Source: Achromobacter seleniivolatilans
Lineage (GTDB): Bacteria > Pseudomonadota > Gammaproteobacteria > Burkholderiales > Burkholderiaceae_B
Reading direction: 5' to 3'
Assembly (NCBI RefSeq): GCF_030864005.1
Contig: NZ_CP132976.1
Span: 4,898,001 to 4,962,000 of the forward strand
Length of the DNA stretch: 64,000 nucleotides
A program made the translations under genes and the position numbers. Position 1 is the stretch's first letter. Every line of letters begins with the position of its first letter. A model generated the notes under the pieces. The model saw nothing but the letters and a program-made list of their open reading frames with translations, was not told the origin of the DNA and searched no databases. Shown here in pieces: positions 9,109-18,496 of this stretch.

Positions 9109-9915
9109 TCAGATCACAATAGGTTCGACCTGATTGCAGATCGCACGCACAAGGCTGTAGACCGTCAATGAAGAGGTCTTGGGGTTGGCGGCTAGCGGCT
9201 TGCCCCGCATGGTTAATTCGAACTCGCCGAACGCGCCTTGCGCGTGTACATGGTGGACATTGTCTTGCACGCCAGGGTCGGCCAGCAATTGCACACGTGT
9301 TTGATCCAGGCCCAGGCCCGCCAAGGCCAGAGTCGCCGCTACATTCGCGTTTTTGGGGTAAGCCGCCGCGGCTTCGCGCGCGCTGCCTTCGAAAATAACA
9401 GCCGCTTCGGTCAGTGCCGGCAGGTCGAAGAGGGTGCTTGCGGGTGTACCGCTCCAGGCCAGCGGCGGCTTGCGGCCGGTGTAGATCACCCGCTCCAATC
9501 CGCCATGGCGTGCGGCGGCCAGAGCATCGATGGCGCCGATAGCGCCCGACAGCAATTGAACGCGTGTCCCGCCGGCGATGGCTGCTTGTTCCAAGTCGTG
9601 CGCCAGGCCTGGCGCGGCCAATGCTCCGACGGAGGCGATCACGCACGGAATGCCCGCGCGCAGTGCGGGGATGACGTGTTCGACAATCGCGCCATGACCC
9701 GCGCACTCCACGAGCAAGTCGGGGCGTTGCGCCACGGTGTCCAGACTGGCATGAACAGCCGCTTGCGCCGCCCACGGTTTGATGCGCTCTCGTGCGGCGT
9801 CCAGCCGCGCCGCCGGAGCCAGCACTGTCGTGACGGCCAGGTCGGTGCGCCGGGCAAGCAAAGTCAGAGTGGCAATACCGATCGCGCCATAGCCCACCAT
9901 GGCAATCTTAAACAT
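9109..9915 (-). CDS. nadX: L-aspartate dehydrogenase
   Basis: 268 residues from the ATG at 9915, which has AAGGA in front; a 16-residue longer frame lacks a ribosome site. The Rossmann nucleotide-binding loop is at the N-terminus (FKIAMVGYGAIGIATLTLL), followed by the catalytic-domain landmarks ECAGHGAI and the C-terminal ANPKTSSLTVYSLVRAI typical of aspartate dehydrogenases. Known members oxidise L-aspartate to iminoaspartate/oxaloacetate with NAD(P) and can feed NAD synthesis in place of NadB; the physiological direction here is not shown. The gene stands alone, opposite to and between rpsJ and rplC, which is an unusual position. Confidence 0.85.
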   Translation of the reverse strand: MFKIAMVGYGAIGIATLTLLARRTDLAVTTVLAPAARLDAARERIKPWAAQAAVHASLDTVAQRPDLLVECAGHGAIVEHVIPALRAGIPCVIASVGALAAPGLAHDLEQAAIAGGTRVQLLSGAIGAIDALAAARHGGLERVIYTGRKPPLAWSGTPASTLFDLPALTEAAVIFEGSAREAAAAYPKNANVAATLALAGLGLDQTRVQLLADPGVQDNVHHVHAQGAFGEFELTMRGKPLAANPKTSSLTVYSLVRAICNQVEPIVI

Positions 9916-10103
9916 CGAAACGTCCTTGGAAATAGTGGTTTTGAGGTGCAGCACAGTGGTCAATGAGGGGGCTGCCTCGTGTTAGCGGGCGCTTACTGCC
10001 CAATTCGGCGTCTGTTCACCGGGCTGCCGGCGACCAGGTTTCAATACGGGTGAATGGTTGTGGCAAATCCGCGTCCTGTACCTGTCCAAAGCGGGCTAAG
10101 TGC

Positions 10104-10133
10104 TTGTGCTGACTGAAAAAAACGTGCTAATAT
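10104..10133 (+). promoter_or_regulatory. Promoter of the rplC-rpsQ operon
   Basis: TTGTGC (10104-10109) and TAATAT (10128-10133) are 18 bp apart, and a TG one base before the -10 makes it an extended -10. The predicted transcript starts near 10140, giving a leader of about 230 nt before rplC. This supplies the separate promoter needed because rpsJ ends at its own terminator. Confidence 0.6.
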
Positions 10134-10192
10134 GCCAAGCTTGCCATTTTGTGGCAAGTCAAACCATGGGAAAAGTTCAGCCCGCTCAAAGT

Positions 10193-10231
10193 TTGGGGTA
10201 AGTGCTTGGGGTAAGTGCTTGGGGTAAGCCG
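10193..10231 (+). repeat. Three tandem 13-bp repeats in the rplC leader
   Basis: TTGGGGTAAGTGC occurs at 10193-10205 and 10206-10218, and a third copy begins at 10219 (TTGGGGTAAG). A related GTAAGCCGCAA motif is then repeated at 10224-10235 and 10247-10256. They lie in the presumed 5' UTR between the promoter and rplC, in a 452-bp region (9916-10367) that holds no gene. Confidence 0.75.
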
Positions 10232-10367
10232 CAAGGCAAGCCTGAGTAAGCCGCAACAAGCTTAGAGCTAGTTAAACCCAACCCTGGTTGAACATAGTCG
10301 TAGGGCAAAGGCCGTTACCTTTTGCCCGATTAGCCCCGACCAATCGCAGTCGGGAATGGAGAAAACG

Positions 10368-11057
10368 ATGTCGAATTCGACACCCACGCCCGCCGCTCAC
10401 CGGCTGGGGCTGGTGGGTCGCAAGGTCGGCATGACCCGCATTTTTACCGAGGATGGTGAATCCATCCCTGTGACCGTGCTGGACGTGTCTAACAACCGCG
10501 TGACCCAAATTAAGTCGCTGGAAACCGACGGCTACGCCGCGATCCAGTTGGCTTATGGCACTCGTCGTGCCTCGCGTGTGGCTCAGCCGCAAACGGGCCA
10601 CTACGCCAAAGCCGGCACTGAAGCCGGTAGCATCCTGAAAGAATTCCGCCTTGATCCCGCTCGCGCCGCAGAATTTGTGGCTGGTGCTGTGGTCGCCGTG
10701 GAAACCGTGTTCGAAGCCGGCCAACAGGTCGACGTGACGGGCACGACCATTGGTAAAGGCTTCGCCGGTACCATCAAGCGTCACCACTTCGGTTCGCAAC
10801 GCGCTTCGCACGGTAACTCCCGTTCGCACCGCGTTCCCGGCTCGATTGGTCAAGCACAAGATCCGGGTCGCGTTTTCCCGGGTAAGCGCATGGCTGGTCA
10901 CCTGGGTGATGTCACCCGCACCGTGCAAAACCTCGACGTCGTTCGCGTTGACGTTGAACGTGGTCTGCTGCTGGTCAAGGGCGCTGTCCCCGGCCACGCT
11001 GGCGCCGACATCGTCGTGCGCCCGGCCATCAAGGCCCCGGCCAAGAAGGGAGCGTAA
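10368..11057 (+). CDS. rplC: 50S ribosomal protein L3
   Basis: 229 residues from the ATG at 10368, which has GGAG at the right distance; an ATG 12 bp upstream is in frame but overlaps that site. L3 is one of the first 23S rRNA-binding proteins and lies near the peptidyl-transferase centre. The N-terminus has about ten extra residues before [14 protein letters not shown], as in related betaproteobacteria. The central loop carries [20 protein letters not shown]; the Gln here is the usual PrmB methylation site. First gene of the truncated S10 operon. Confidence 0.97.
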   Translation: MSNSTPTPAAHRLGLVGRKVGMTRIFTEDGESIPVTVLDVSNNRVTQIKSLETDGYAAIQLAYGTRRASRVAQPQTGHYAKAGTEAGSILKEFRLDPARAAEFVAGAVVAVETVFEAGQQVDVTGTTIGKGFAGTIKRHHFGSQRASHGNSRSHRVPGSIGQAQDPGRVFPGKRMAGHLGDVTRTVQNLDVVRVDVERGLLLVKGAVPGHAGADIVVRPAIKAPAKKGA

Positions 11058-11061
11058 GTAA

Positions 11062-11682
11062 ATGGATCTCAAGCTCCTGAACGACCAAGGTCAGGCCGCT
11101 GCTACGTTCAGCGCGCCCGACACGATCTTCGGCCGTGACTTTAACGAAGCTCTGATTCATCAGATCGTGGTGGCTTTCCAAGCCAATGCCCGTGCCGGCA
11201 ACCGCGCTCAGAAGGATCGTTCTGAAGTTAAGCACTCGACCAAGAAGCCCTGGCGCCAGAAGGGTACCGGCCGCGCACGCGCTGGTATGACTTCGTCGCC
11301 GTTGTGGCGTGGCGGTGGTCGGATTTTCCCGAACTCGCCCGAAGAGAACTTCAGCCAGAAGGTCAACAAGAAGATGTACCGCGCCGGGATCCGTTCGATC
11401 TTGTCGCAACTGGCTCGTGAAGACCGCATCGCTGTTGTCGAATCGTTTGATCTGGAATCGCCGAAGACCAAGGACGCTGCTGCAAAGCTGAAGAGCCTGG
11501 GCCTGGACTCGGTCCTGATCATCACCGACAGCGTTGATGAGAATGTTTACCTCGCCACCCGCAACTTGCCGCACGTTGCTGTTGTCGAGCCCCGTTATGC
11601 CGATCCGTTGTCGCTGGTCCACTACAAGAAAGTGCTGATCACCAAGCCGGCCATCGCTCAACTCGAGGAGATGCTGGGATGA
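11062..11682 (+). CDS. rplD: 50S ribosomal protein L4
   Basis: 206 residues. L4 lines the peptide exit tunnel and in E. coli also represses the S10 operon by attenuation. The tunnel loop [26 protein letters not shown] is intact, so no macrolide-resistance type change is obvious. It begins 4 bp after rplC and overlaps rplW by the 4-bp ATGA, indicating translational coupling. Confidence 0.97.
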   Translation: MDLKLLNDQGQAAATFSAPDTIFGRDFNEALIHQIVVAFQANARAGNRAQKDRSEVKHSTKKPWRQKGTGRARAGMTSSPLWRGGGRIFPNSPEENFSQKVNKKMYRAGIRSILSQLAREDRIAVVESFDLESPKTKDAAAKLKSLGLDSVLIITDSVDENVYLATRNLPHVAVVEPRYADPLSLVHYKKVLITKPAIAQLEEMLG

Positions 11683-11975
11683 ACGCTGAACGCTTGATGC
11701 AAGTCATTCTGGCTCCGATCGTGACCGAAAAGGCCACGTTCGTCGCTGAGAAGAATCAGCAAGTCGCTTTCCGTGTCGTGGCTGACGCTACCAAGCCGGA
11801 AATCAAGGCTGCCGTCGAACTGCTCTTCAAAGTGCAGGTCGAGTCCGTGCAGGTCCTCAACCGTAAGGGCAAAGTCAAGCGCTTTGGCCGATTCGTTGGC
11901 CGCCGCCGTAATGAGCGCAAGGCTTACGTGTCGCTCAAAGACGGCCAGGAAATCGACTTTGCGGAGGTGAAGTAA
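11679..11975 (+). CDS. rplW: 50S ribosomal protein L23
   Basis: 98 residues. L23 forms the docking site for trigger factor and SRP at the tunnel exit. The usual N-terminus ([18 protein letters not shown]) and the loop [12 protein letters not shown] are present. Overlaps the rplD stop by 4 bp, and rplB begins immediately after its stop. Confidence 0.97.
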   Translation: MNAERLMQVILAPIVTEKATFVAEKNQQVAFRVVADATKPEIKAAVELLFKVQVESVQVLNRKGKVKRFGRFVGRRRNERKAYVSLKDGQEIDFAEVK

Positions 11976-12803
11976 ATGGCCCTCGTAAAAGTTAAGCCGA
12001 CTTCGGCTGGCCGTCGTGGCATGGTGAAGGTTGTTAGTCCCAACCTGCACAAGGGTGACCCCTACGCGCCGCTGCTGGAAAAGAAGATCCGTGGTTCGGG
12101 CCGTAACAACAACGGTCACATCACGATCCGTCATCGTGGCGGTGGCCACAAGCAGCACTACCGTCTCGTCGACTTCCGTCGTGACAAGGACGGTATCCCG
12201 GCAAAGGTCGAGCGTCTGGAATATGACCCGAACCGTACGGCGCACATTGCTCTGCTGTGCTACGCCGACGGCGAACGTCGTTACATCATCGCTCCGCGTG
12301 GTCTGGAAGTGGGTTCTACCGTGCTGTCGGGCGTCGAAGCTCCGATCCGCGTCGGTAACACGCTGCCGATCCGCAACATCCCGGTGGGTACGACGATTCA
12401 CTGCGTCGAAATGCTGCCTGGCAAGGGTGCTCAAATGGTCCGTTCGGCCGGCGCTTCCGCCGTCCTGCTGGCTCGCGAAGGCATCTACGCTCAAGTGCGT
12501 CTGCGCTCTGGTGAAGTCCGCCGTGTGCACATCGAATGCCGCGCCACCATTGGTGAAGTCGGTAACGAAGAACACAGCCTGCGCCAAATTGGCAAGGCCG
12601 GTGCAATGCGTTGGCGTGGTGTCCGCCCGACGGTCCGTGGCGTTGCCATGAACCCGGTGGATCACCCGCACGGTGGCGGTGAAGGCCGTACCGGTGAAGC
12701 ACGCGAACCGGTCAGCCCGTGGGGTACTCCGGCGAAGGGTTTCAAGACCCGTCGCAACAAGCGGACGAACAATATGATCGTCCAACGGCGCAAGCGCAAG
12801 TAA
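11976..12803 (+). CDS. rplB: 50S ribosomal protein L2
   Basis: 275 residues, full length. L2 is needed for subunit association and peptidyl-transferase assembly. The RNA-binding core [18 protein letters not shown] and the catalytic-region motif [14 protein letters not shown] with its conserved His are present. Starts directly after the rplW stop, with the ribosome site GGAGGTGA lying inside rplW. Confidence 0.98.
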   Translation: MALVKVKPTSAGRRGMVKVVSPNLHKGDPYAPLLEKKIRGSGRNNNGHITIRHRGGGHKQHYRLVDFRRDKDGIPAKVERLEYDPNRTAHIALLCYADGERRYIIAPRGLEVGSTVLSGVEAPIRVGNTLPIRNIPVGTTIHCVEMLPGKGAQMVRSAGASAVLLAREGIYAQVRLRSGEVRRVHIECRATIGEVGNEEHSLRQIGKAGAMRWRGVRPTVRGVAMNPVDHPHGGGEGRTGEAREPVSPWGTPAKGFKTRRNKRTNNMIVQRRKRK

Positions 12804-12815
12804 GAGGCGAACACT

Positions 12816-13091
12816 ATGTCACGTTCGATCAAGAAAGGCCCGTTTGTCGATGCTCACCTGATCAAAAAGGTGGACACGGCCGTCGCGGGCAAAGACAAGA
12901 AGCCGATCAAGACCTGGTCGCGTCGCTCCACGATCCTGCCCGAGTTCATCGGTCTGACGATCGCTGTGCACAACGGCAAGCAACATGTCCCCGTGTATAT
13001 CAACGAGAACATGGTCGGTCACAAGCTGGGCGAGTTCGCGTTGACCCGTACGTTCAAGGGTCACGCTGCGGACAAGAAGGCGAAGAGGTAA
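12816..13091 (+). CDS. rpsS: 30S ribosomal protein S19
   Basis: 91 residues ([19 protein letters not shown]), standard. S19 sits in the head of the small subunit next to S13. The [25 protein letters not shown] core is typical. The RBS GAGGCGAAC precedes the ATG, 12 bp after rplB. Confidence 0.98.
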   Translation: MSRSIKKGPFVDAHLIKKVDTAVAGKDKKPIKTWSRRSTILPEFIGLTIAVHNGKQHVPVYINENMVGHKLGEFALTRTFKGHAADKKAKR

Positions 13092-13094
13092 GCG

Positions 13095-13424
13095 ATGGAA
13101 ACTACTGCCATTATCCGTGGGGTGCACATCTCGGCACAGAAGACGCGTCTGGTTGCGGACTTGATCCGTGGTCAGAAGGTCGGCCGTGCCCTGGAGATCC
13201 TCACCTTCTCGCCGAAGAAGGCTGCCGTCATCCTGAAGAAGGCTGTCGAGTCCGCCATCGCCAACGCCGAGCACAACGACGGCGCCGATATCGACGAACT
13301 GAAAGTCACCACGATTTTTGTGGACAAGGCTCAGTCGATGAAGCGCTTCTCCGCTCGCGCCAAGGGCCGCGGCAACCGTATCGAGAAGCAGACCTGCCAT
13401 ATCACGGTTAAGGTCGGAGCTTAA
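13095..13424 (+). CDS. rplV: 50S ribosomal protein L22
   Basis: 109 residues. L22 lines the exit tunnel together with L4; its beta-hairpin ([22 protein letters not shown], about residues 80-100) is complete without the deletions linked to macrolide resistance. Starts 3 bp after rpsS, with AAGAGGTAAGCG in front. Confidence 0.97.
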   Translation: METTAIIRGVHISAQKTRLVADLIRGQKVGRALEILTFSPKKAAVILKKAVESAIANAEHNDGADIDELKVTTIFVDKAQSMKRFSARAKGRGNRIEKQTCHITVKVGA

Positions 13425-13433
13425 GGAGTCACG

Positions 13434-14228
13434 ATGGGTCAGAAAATTCACCCCACTGGGTTCCGTCTCGCGGTCACCCGTAATTGGTCCTCGCGTTGGT
13501 TCGCCGACGACAAGTCCTTCGGTGCCATGCTGGCCGAAGACATTCGTGTTCGCGAGTACCTCAAAAAGAAGCTCAAGAGCGCCTCCGTTGGTCGTGTGAT
13601 CATCGAGCGTCCCGCCAAGAATGCCCGCATTACCGTCTACTCGGCTCGTCCGGGTGTGGTGATCGGCAAGCGCGGCGAAGACATCGAAAGCCTGAAGGCT
13701 GATCTGCAGCGTCTGATGGGCGTGCCTGTGCACGTCAACATCGAAGAAATCCGCAAGCCGGAAACCGATGCTCAACTGATCGCCGACTCGATCTCGCAAC
13801 AGCTCGAGAAGCGCATCATGTTCCGTCGCGCAATGAAGCGTGCGATGCAGAACGCGATGCGTCTGGGTGCCCAAGGCATCAAGATCATGAGCGCCGGCCG
13901 TCTGAACGGTATCGAAATTGCTCGCACCGAGTGGTATCGCGAAGGCCGTGTGCCGCTGCACACCCTCAAGGCCAATATTGACTACGGCACCTCCGAAGCC
14001 CACACCACGTATGGCGTGATTGGCATCAAGGTCTGGGTCTATAAGGGCGACATGCTGGCTAACGGCGAATTGCCGCCGGAAACCGCAGCCCCGCGCGAAG
14101 AAGAACGTCGTCCGCGCCGCGCTCCGCGTGGTGATCGTCCGGACGGTGCTCGCACCGGTCGTCCGGGTGGTCGCGGTCGTGGTGGTCCCCGCAAGGCGGA
14201 CGCTGCTCCGGCGCCTGAAGGAGAATAA
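13434..14228 (+). CDS. rpsC: 30S ribosomal protein S3 with long C-terminal tail
   Basis: 264 residues, about 30 longer than E. coli S3. The KH domain ([20 protein letters not shown]) and the C-terminal domain are normal up to [12 protein letters not shown]. After that comes a low-complexity tail rich in Arg, Gly and Pro (about residues 215-264). Such tails are common in Burkholderiales S3. S3 is at the mRNA entry channel and has helicase activity together with S4. AAGGAGTCACG precedes the ATG. Confidence 0.97.
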   Translation: MGQKIHPTGFRLAVTRNWSSRWFADDKSFGAMLAEDIRVREYLKKKLKSASVGRVIIERPAKNARITVYSARPGVVIGKRGEDIESLKADLQRLMGVPVHVNIEEIRKPETDAQLIADSISQQLEKRIMFRRAMKRAMQNAMRLGAQGIKIMSAGRLNGIEIARTEWYREGRVPLHTLKANIDYGTSEAHTTYGVIGIKVWVYKGDMLANGELPPETAAPREEERRPRRAPRGDRPDGARTGRPGGRGRGGPRKADAAPAPEGE

Positions 14229-14230
14229 CC

Positions 14231-14647
14231 ATGCTGCAACCCTCTCGCAGAAAGTATCGCAAAGAGCAGAAGGGCCGCAACACCGGTCTGGCGACTCGTG
14301 GTACCCACGTGTCGTTCGGCGAATTCGGTCTGAAGGCCACCGGCCGTGGCCGTTTGACCGCTCGTCAGATCGAAGCCGCTCGTCGTGCTATCAATCGTCA
14401 CATCAAGCGTGGCGGCCGTATCTGGATTCGCATTTTCCCGGATAAGCCCATCTCGCAAAAGCCCGCCGAAGTCCGTATGGGTAACGGTAAGGGCAATCCT
14501 GAGTACTGGGTCGCTGAAATTCAGCCCGGCAAAGTGCTCTACGAAATGGAAGGTGTGAGCGAAGAGATCGCGCGTGAAGCTTTCCGCCTGGCCGCTGCCA
14601 AGCTGCCGATTTCGACCACGTTCGTCGCGCGTCATATCGGTGCTTAA
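14231..14647 (+). CDS. rplP: 50S ribosomal protein L16
   Basis: 138 residues ([20 protein letters not shown]). L16 organises the A-site region of the large subunit. Arg81 in the typical [14 protein letters not shown] stretch context and the C-terminal [10 protein letters not shown] are present. Starts 2 bp after rpsC, with AAGGAGAATAACC as ribosome site. Confidence 0.97.
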
Positions 14648-14658
14648 GGAGTACTAAC

Positions 14659-14850
14659 ATGAAAGCTAGCGAACTCCGTTCGAAAGATGCCGCCGAGCTC
14701 GGCAAAGAGCTCGAAAGCCTGCTGAAGGCACAATTCGGTCTGCGTATGCAGAAGGCCACGCAGCAACTGGCCAACACCAGCCAGCTGCGCAATGTGCGTC
14801 GTGACATTGCACGCGTTCGCACCTTGCTGACCGAGAAGGCAGGGAAATAA
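14659..14850 (+). CDS. rpmC: 50S ribosomal protein L29
   Basis: 63 residues, two-helix protein at the tunnel exit ([20 protein letters not shown], then [15 protein letters not shown]). AAGGAGTACTAAC precedes the ATG. Lies between rplP and rpsQ as in nearly all bacteria. Confidence 0.97.
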
Positions 14851-14852
14851 AG

Positions 14853-15134
14853 ATGAGCGAAACTCAAAACACCCAAGTGGCCAAGCGCCAGCGTACGCTG
14901 GTTGGCAAGGTCGTAAGCAACAAGATGGACAAGACTGTCGTCGTTCTGGTTGAACGCCGCGTCAAGCACCCCATCTTCGGCAAGATCATCATGCGCTCCG
15001 CGAAGTACAAGGCGCACGATGAATCGAACCAATACAACGAAGGCGACACGGTTGAAATCGCTGAAGGCCGTCCCATCTCGCGCTCGAAGTCGTGGCGTGT
15101 GGTGCGTCTGGTTGAAGCCGCACGTGGCATCTAA
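14853..15134 (+). CDS. rpsQ: 30S ribosomal protein S17
   Basis: 93 residues with the OB-fold core [27 protein letters not shown]. Primary 16S-binding protein of the small-subunit body. Starts 2 bp after rpmC. It is the last gene of the S10 operon here and is followed by a strong terminator, whereas rplN, its usual neighbour, lies more than 13 kb downstream. Confidence 0.97.
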   Translation: MSETQNTQVAKRQRTLVGKVVSNKMDKTVVVLVERRVKHPIFGKIIMRSAKYKAHDESNQYNEGDTVEIAEGRPISRSKSWRVVRLVEAARGI

Positions 15135-15176
15135 GTAAAGCAGATCATCGGAACGGTTCGCTGTTCTGATATAAAG

Positions 15177-15209
15177 CGGCAAGGGCTAAACCCCTTGCCG
15201 TTTTTTTTT
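15177..15209 (+). terminator. Terminator of the S10 operon
   Basis: CGGCAAGGG (15177-15185) pairs with CCCTTGCCG (15192-15200) across a 6-nt loop and is followed by nine T residues. Textbook intrinsic terminator 42 bp after rpsQ. Confidence 0.92.
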
Positions 15210-15238
15210 GCCTTTTATTCCGGAATTCAAAGAACATC

Positions 15239-15865
15239 ATGCGCGGCTTCAAGAAGGCAATTCCGCTTGGGTTGATGGCCGCGATGGCACTGGCTACGGT
15301 TTCCCAGCAGACGCTTGCCCAAGGTCAAGGCCAACAAGGTCAAGGCCAATCCGAGCCGTCCGCACAGAATGGAATCAGCCCTGAAGGCGCTGCTGTCGGC
15401 GCGGCGCCATCTGCTAAAGCCTTGCAGGGAGCGGGCGGTGGCGCACCAGCCACGGCCCCGACGGATCTGACATCGTTAGGCAAAAGCCTGTTGAATGCTG
15501 GCCCCGATCCGCGCGTCAAAATGGATGGTCTGTCGCGTGAACACGCAGCTATCTTCGGTACCGAAGATGAAAACGAACAGGCGCTGATGGATCAGGAACG
15601 AGCGCTACAGGTTCAACGTGATCAATTGCACATGCTTGAGCGCTTGTTGACCGGAACTCCGGCTTCGGCACATCCACCGCCGCCAGCAATGATTCCATTG
15701 AACGGCTCGCGTGCACCGATGAACATGCAACCCCTGGCGCCTACGCCGTCGGGCTCGCAAATAGACAGAGGCAACAGTGAAACGCAGCGCAGCATCGACG
15801 AGATGCAGCGGCGTGTTAACGGCTTGCGGCGCGATGCCGACACGCTTCGGCAGAATGGAAGGTAG
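15239..15865 (+). CDS. Exported Gln/Ala-rich protein of unknown function
   Basis: 208 residues, not recognised. The N-terminus is a good Sec signal (MRGFKKAIPLGLMAAMALAT, cleavage near TLAQ). A GQGQQGQGQ low-complexity run and a disordered Ala/Pro/Gly section follow to about residue 85. Next comes a charged helical part (EDENEQALMDQERALQVQRD), a Pro-rich linker, and a C-terminal helix (TQRSIDEMQRRVNGLRRDAD). The two helical parts could form coiled coils. The ATG at 15239 has only a weak ribosome site. It lies 38 bp behind the S10 terminator and 81 bp before another exported coiled-coil protein, and the two may form one unit. No function is proposed. Confidence 0.7.
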   Translation: MRGFKKAIPLGLMAAMALATVSQQTLAQGQGQQGQGQSEPSAQNGISPEGAAVGAAPSAKALQGAGGGAPATAPTDLTSLGKSLLNAGPDPRVKMDGLSREHAAIFGTEDENEQALMDQERALQVQRDQLHMLERLLTGTPASAHPPPPAMIPLNGSRAPMNMQPLAPTPSGSQIDRGNSETQRSIDEMQRRVNGLRRDADTLRQNGR

Positions 15866-15946
15866 TGGCGCTGTCGAGCCGCCTCAGACAATAATGGCCG
15901 CACGGCGTCTGTGCGCCTCCCGCTTTTTCCCTGAGGAGCTGAACGT

Positions 15947-16375
15947 ATGCGTAGGTCAGTGAGCAAACTTGGATTGGTGTGCAAGGCGTTGCTGGTAGCG
16001 GGAGGGCTGGCGTCCTCCGCCGCCTGGGCGCAACAAGTGCCACTGAAAGATCGGACCGTCACAAGGCCCTATCGACCAAGCCTGATGATTTTGGGCAACG
16101 ACGGCCAGGTCAGTACGGGCATGGAAGTGACCGAGCTCACAAAGGTGGTCAATCGTCTAGAAGAGCAGGGCAAAGCTCTGGAAGAACTGCGCAAGGCGAA
16201 TGACGCGCTGAGCCGCAAAGTAGATGCCCAGAAAAATGAACTTGATAAGCTGTCGCGCAGTGCTTCTAAACAGAATAGCGGCAGCAGTTCGGACGATCGA
16301 AAATTCGATGACTTGCGCAGGCGTATTGCCGACGTCAAGAGCAGTGTCGATGACCTGCGCCGCCGCGTGAAGTAG
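15947..16375 (+). CDS. Exported coiled-coil protein of unknown function
   Basis: 142 residues, not recognised. Strong ribosome site (GAGGAG) in front of the ATG and a clear signal peptide (LVCKALLVAGGLASSAAWAQ). The mature part begins with a short non-helical stretch (YRPSLMILGNDGQVSTGMEV) and continues as an almost uninterrupted heptad-like helix from about residue 60 (LTKVVNRLEEQGKALEELRK) to the end (IADVKSSVDDLRRRVK), broken only by a Ser-rich linker. It is probably a periplasmic coiled-coil protein. It resembles its upstream neighbour in overall plan (signal, linker, helix) but not obviously in sequence. The pair may be functionally linked; no function is proposed. Confidence 0.75.
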   Translation: MRRSVSKLGLVCKALLVAGGLASSAAWAQQVPLKDRTVTRPYRPSLMILGNDGQVSTGMEVTELTKVVNRLEEQGKALEELRKANDALSRKVDAQKNELDKLSRSASKQNSGSSSDDRKFDDLRRRIADVKSSVDDLRRRVK

Positions 16376-16406
16376 CGGAATTTCCAGGGTGCGCGCGGTC
16401 CTCTTC

Positions 16407-17474
16407 CTAACGTCCCCGCGCTCGTTCTCGCAACTGTCCCGCGATCCCGCTAGGGAAGTAGTACACCGACACCACAAACAAGATCCCGAGCCACAACAGC
16501 CAGCGGTCTGGTTCAAACAATAGCGCGAGCGGCGCGACGTCTGCCACGGCGTCATGGATCACATGCAAGCCGTCTTGCAGATAACTCTGCGCGAACACAA
16601 ACAGGCTTGCGCCCACAACTGCGCCGTACATGGTTCCCATGCCGCCGATCACCAGCATCAACAGGATGTTGAGCATGATCTCGAAAGACAAAGAGGTATC
16701 GGGGCCGTTGTAGCGCAGCCATAACGCATACATAGCGCCAGCCAAGGTTGCGAAGGCGGCGGCCAGCAAATTGGACAGGCTGCGATACAGCACGGTCCGA
16801 TAACCGATGGCTTCGGCGCGGAAGGGATTTTCGCGGATGGCCTGCAGCACGCGGCCAAACGGAGAATTCACGATGCGCAGCAGCATAAGGAACAACACGA
16901 CACTGACTGCCGCGATCAAGTAATACGTGATGATGCGCCCGTCGATCGTGACGCCGAACAACGGCTCCGACAAGGGCCGGAATGCCGGACGCAACATTTG
17001 CGGCACCTTGAAATTCAGGCCGTCTTCGCCGCCCGTCAGATCCGACAGCTGCGATACCAGCGTCTGGAATGCGGCAGCCACCGCCAGCGTGATCATGGCG
17101 TAGAAGATGGCGCGTACCCGCAGGCTGGCCAACCCGATCAACAAGGCGAAGGCCAGTGACACGGCAAGCCCTCCCGCCACTCCTGAGAACACGGCTGTCC
17201 AGCCTGGCTCCAACCGCACGCTGGCGATCGCCACGCCGTACGCGCCAATACCGAAGAACATGGTGTGCGCAAAGCTCACGATGCCGGTATAGCCCAGCAG
17301 CAGGTCGTAGCTGGCGACAAGAATCACGAATACCAGAATCTTGGCCGCGACAGCCAGCGACTTGGGGCCGGGAAAGAGAAAGGGCGCCGCAGCCAAAGCG
17401 GCAACGATCAGAACAAGCAAGACGGCAAGTACGGTACTGCGTGGCGGATCGCCGGAGAGCAATCGTCGGATCAT
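16407..17474 (-). CDS. livM: LIV-type ABC transporter permease (LivM)
   Basis: 355 residues from the ATG at 17474 (MIRRLLSGDPP), with AGGA in front. Around ten hydrophobic segments and the LivM hallmark GYTGIVSFAHTMFFGIGAYG near residue 70. Inner-membrane half of an importer of the branched-chain amino acid family (HAAT), which also takes up aromatic acids, amides and urea. It is the last gene of a six-gene leftward operon that starts with an alpha/beta hydrolase. It ends 31 bp from the convergent coiled-coil gene with no obvious strong terminator. Confidence 0.88.
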   Translation of the reverse strand: MIRRLLSGDPPRSTVLAVLLVLIVAALAAAPFLFPGPKSLAVAAKILVFVILVASYDLLLGYTGIVSFAHTMFFGIGAYGVAIASVRLEPGWTAVFSGVAGGLAVSLAFALLIGLASLRVRAIFYAMITLAVAAAFQTLVSQLSDLTGGEDGLNFKVPQMLRPAFRPLSEPLFGVTIDGRIITYYLIAAVSVVLFLMLLRIVNSPFGRVLQAIRENPFRAEAIGYRTVLYRSLSNLLAAAFATLAGAMYALWLRYNGPDTSLSFEIMLNILLMLVIGGMGTMYGAVVGASLFVFAQSYLQDGLHVIHDAVADVAPLALLFEPDRWLLWLGILFVVSVYYFPSGIAGQLRERARGR

Positions 17475-17485
17475 GTCGGCGGTTC

Positions 17486-18496
17486 CTAGCGATTCGTGAC
17501 CGGATACACGCCCTGCGGACGCCACAACAGAATGGCAACCATCAGCGCAATGTTGGAAAACAGGGCGGCCTTAGGCAGCAGAAAACCGGTGTAGTTGGCC
17601 ATCAGACCGACCAGCAACGCACCAATCAGGCACCCCACGGTGGAACCCAGACCTCCAATCATGATGACGATGAAGATCAGCACGTTCACCTGCGCGCCCA
17701 GTTGCGGCACGATCGACTGTTGATACATGCCCCAAAGCACGCCGCCCAGCCCGGCCAGCATTGAGCCGGCCACAAACACGCCAATAAAGAGGTGGCGGAT
17801 GCGATAGCCCAAGCTCTCCACCATCTCGCGGTCTTCGACGCCAGCGCGGATCAGCAGACCGAGTTTGGTGCGGTTCAGCAGCCACAGCATGCCGCCCAGA
17901 ACCAGCAAACCCACGACCAGCGCCACGACTCTGAACTTCTCGATCGCCGCGTCACCCACGAGGAACGCGCCGCGCATCGCTTCGGGCAAAGGCAGCGTAA
18001 GAGTCTGCGGACCCCACAACATCTTGATGATCTCTTCGCCGATGATCATGCCGCCCATCGTGATCAGGATCTGCTTCAAGTGTTGTCCGTAGACAGGGCG
18101 CACAATCACTCGTTCGAACGCGAGCCCCACCGCGCCAGCTACCAACATGCCGACAATCATGGCGGGCAGCACGGCGCCCACGTTCAGCCACAGGCTGCCG
18201 GACTGCGTCCAGTCCGCCATGGAGCCGAGCACAGTGGCGGCCATATACGCGCCGATGGCGATGAACAGGCCGTGTCCGAAATTCAGAACATCCATCAGCC
18301 CGAAGACGAGCGTCATGCCCGAGGCGACAATGAAAATGATCATGCCCATCGCCAAACCGGCGAAGGTCAGCGTGACCCAGGTAGAAAATGAGCCGACCAG
18401 GGGCAACGCCAATGCTGCCAGCGCAAGCACCAGCACAATCGGCCGCAGGTCAGCGCGGGTGCGGGGCAGCGGGGTGTCAGTGTTGATCGCGTTCAT
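17486..18496 (-). CDS. livH: LIV-type ABC transporter permease (LivH)
   Basis: 336 residues. Hydrophobic throughout, with the LivH motif FGLMDVLNFGHGLFIAIGAY near residues 65-85 and the cytoplasmic coupling part EDREMVESLGYRIRHLFIGVF. Second inner-membrane subunit of the importer. Its start overlaps the end of livF by 4 bp, and livM starts 11 bp after its stop, so expression is coupled. Confidence 0.88.
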   Translation of the reverse strand: MNAINTDTPLPRTRADLRPIVLVLALAALALPLVGSFSTWVTLTFAGLAMGMIIFIVASGMTLVFGLMDVLNFGHGLFIAIGAYMAATVLGSMADWTQSGSLWLNVGAVLPAMIVGMLVAGAVGLAFERVIVRPVYGQHLKQILITMGGMIIGEEIIKMLWGPQTLTLPLPEAMRGAFLVGDAAIEKFRVVALVVGLLVLGGMLWLLNRTKLGLLIRAGVEDREMVESLGYRIRHLFIGVFVAGSMLAGLGGVLWGMYQQSIVPQLGAQVNVLIFIVIMIGGLGSTVGCLIGALLVGLMANYTGFLLPKAALFSNIALMVAILLWRPQGVYPVTNR

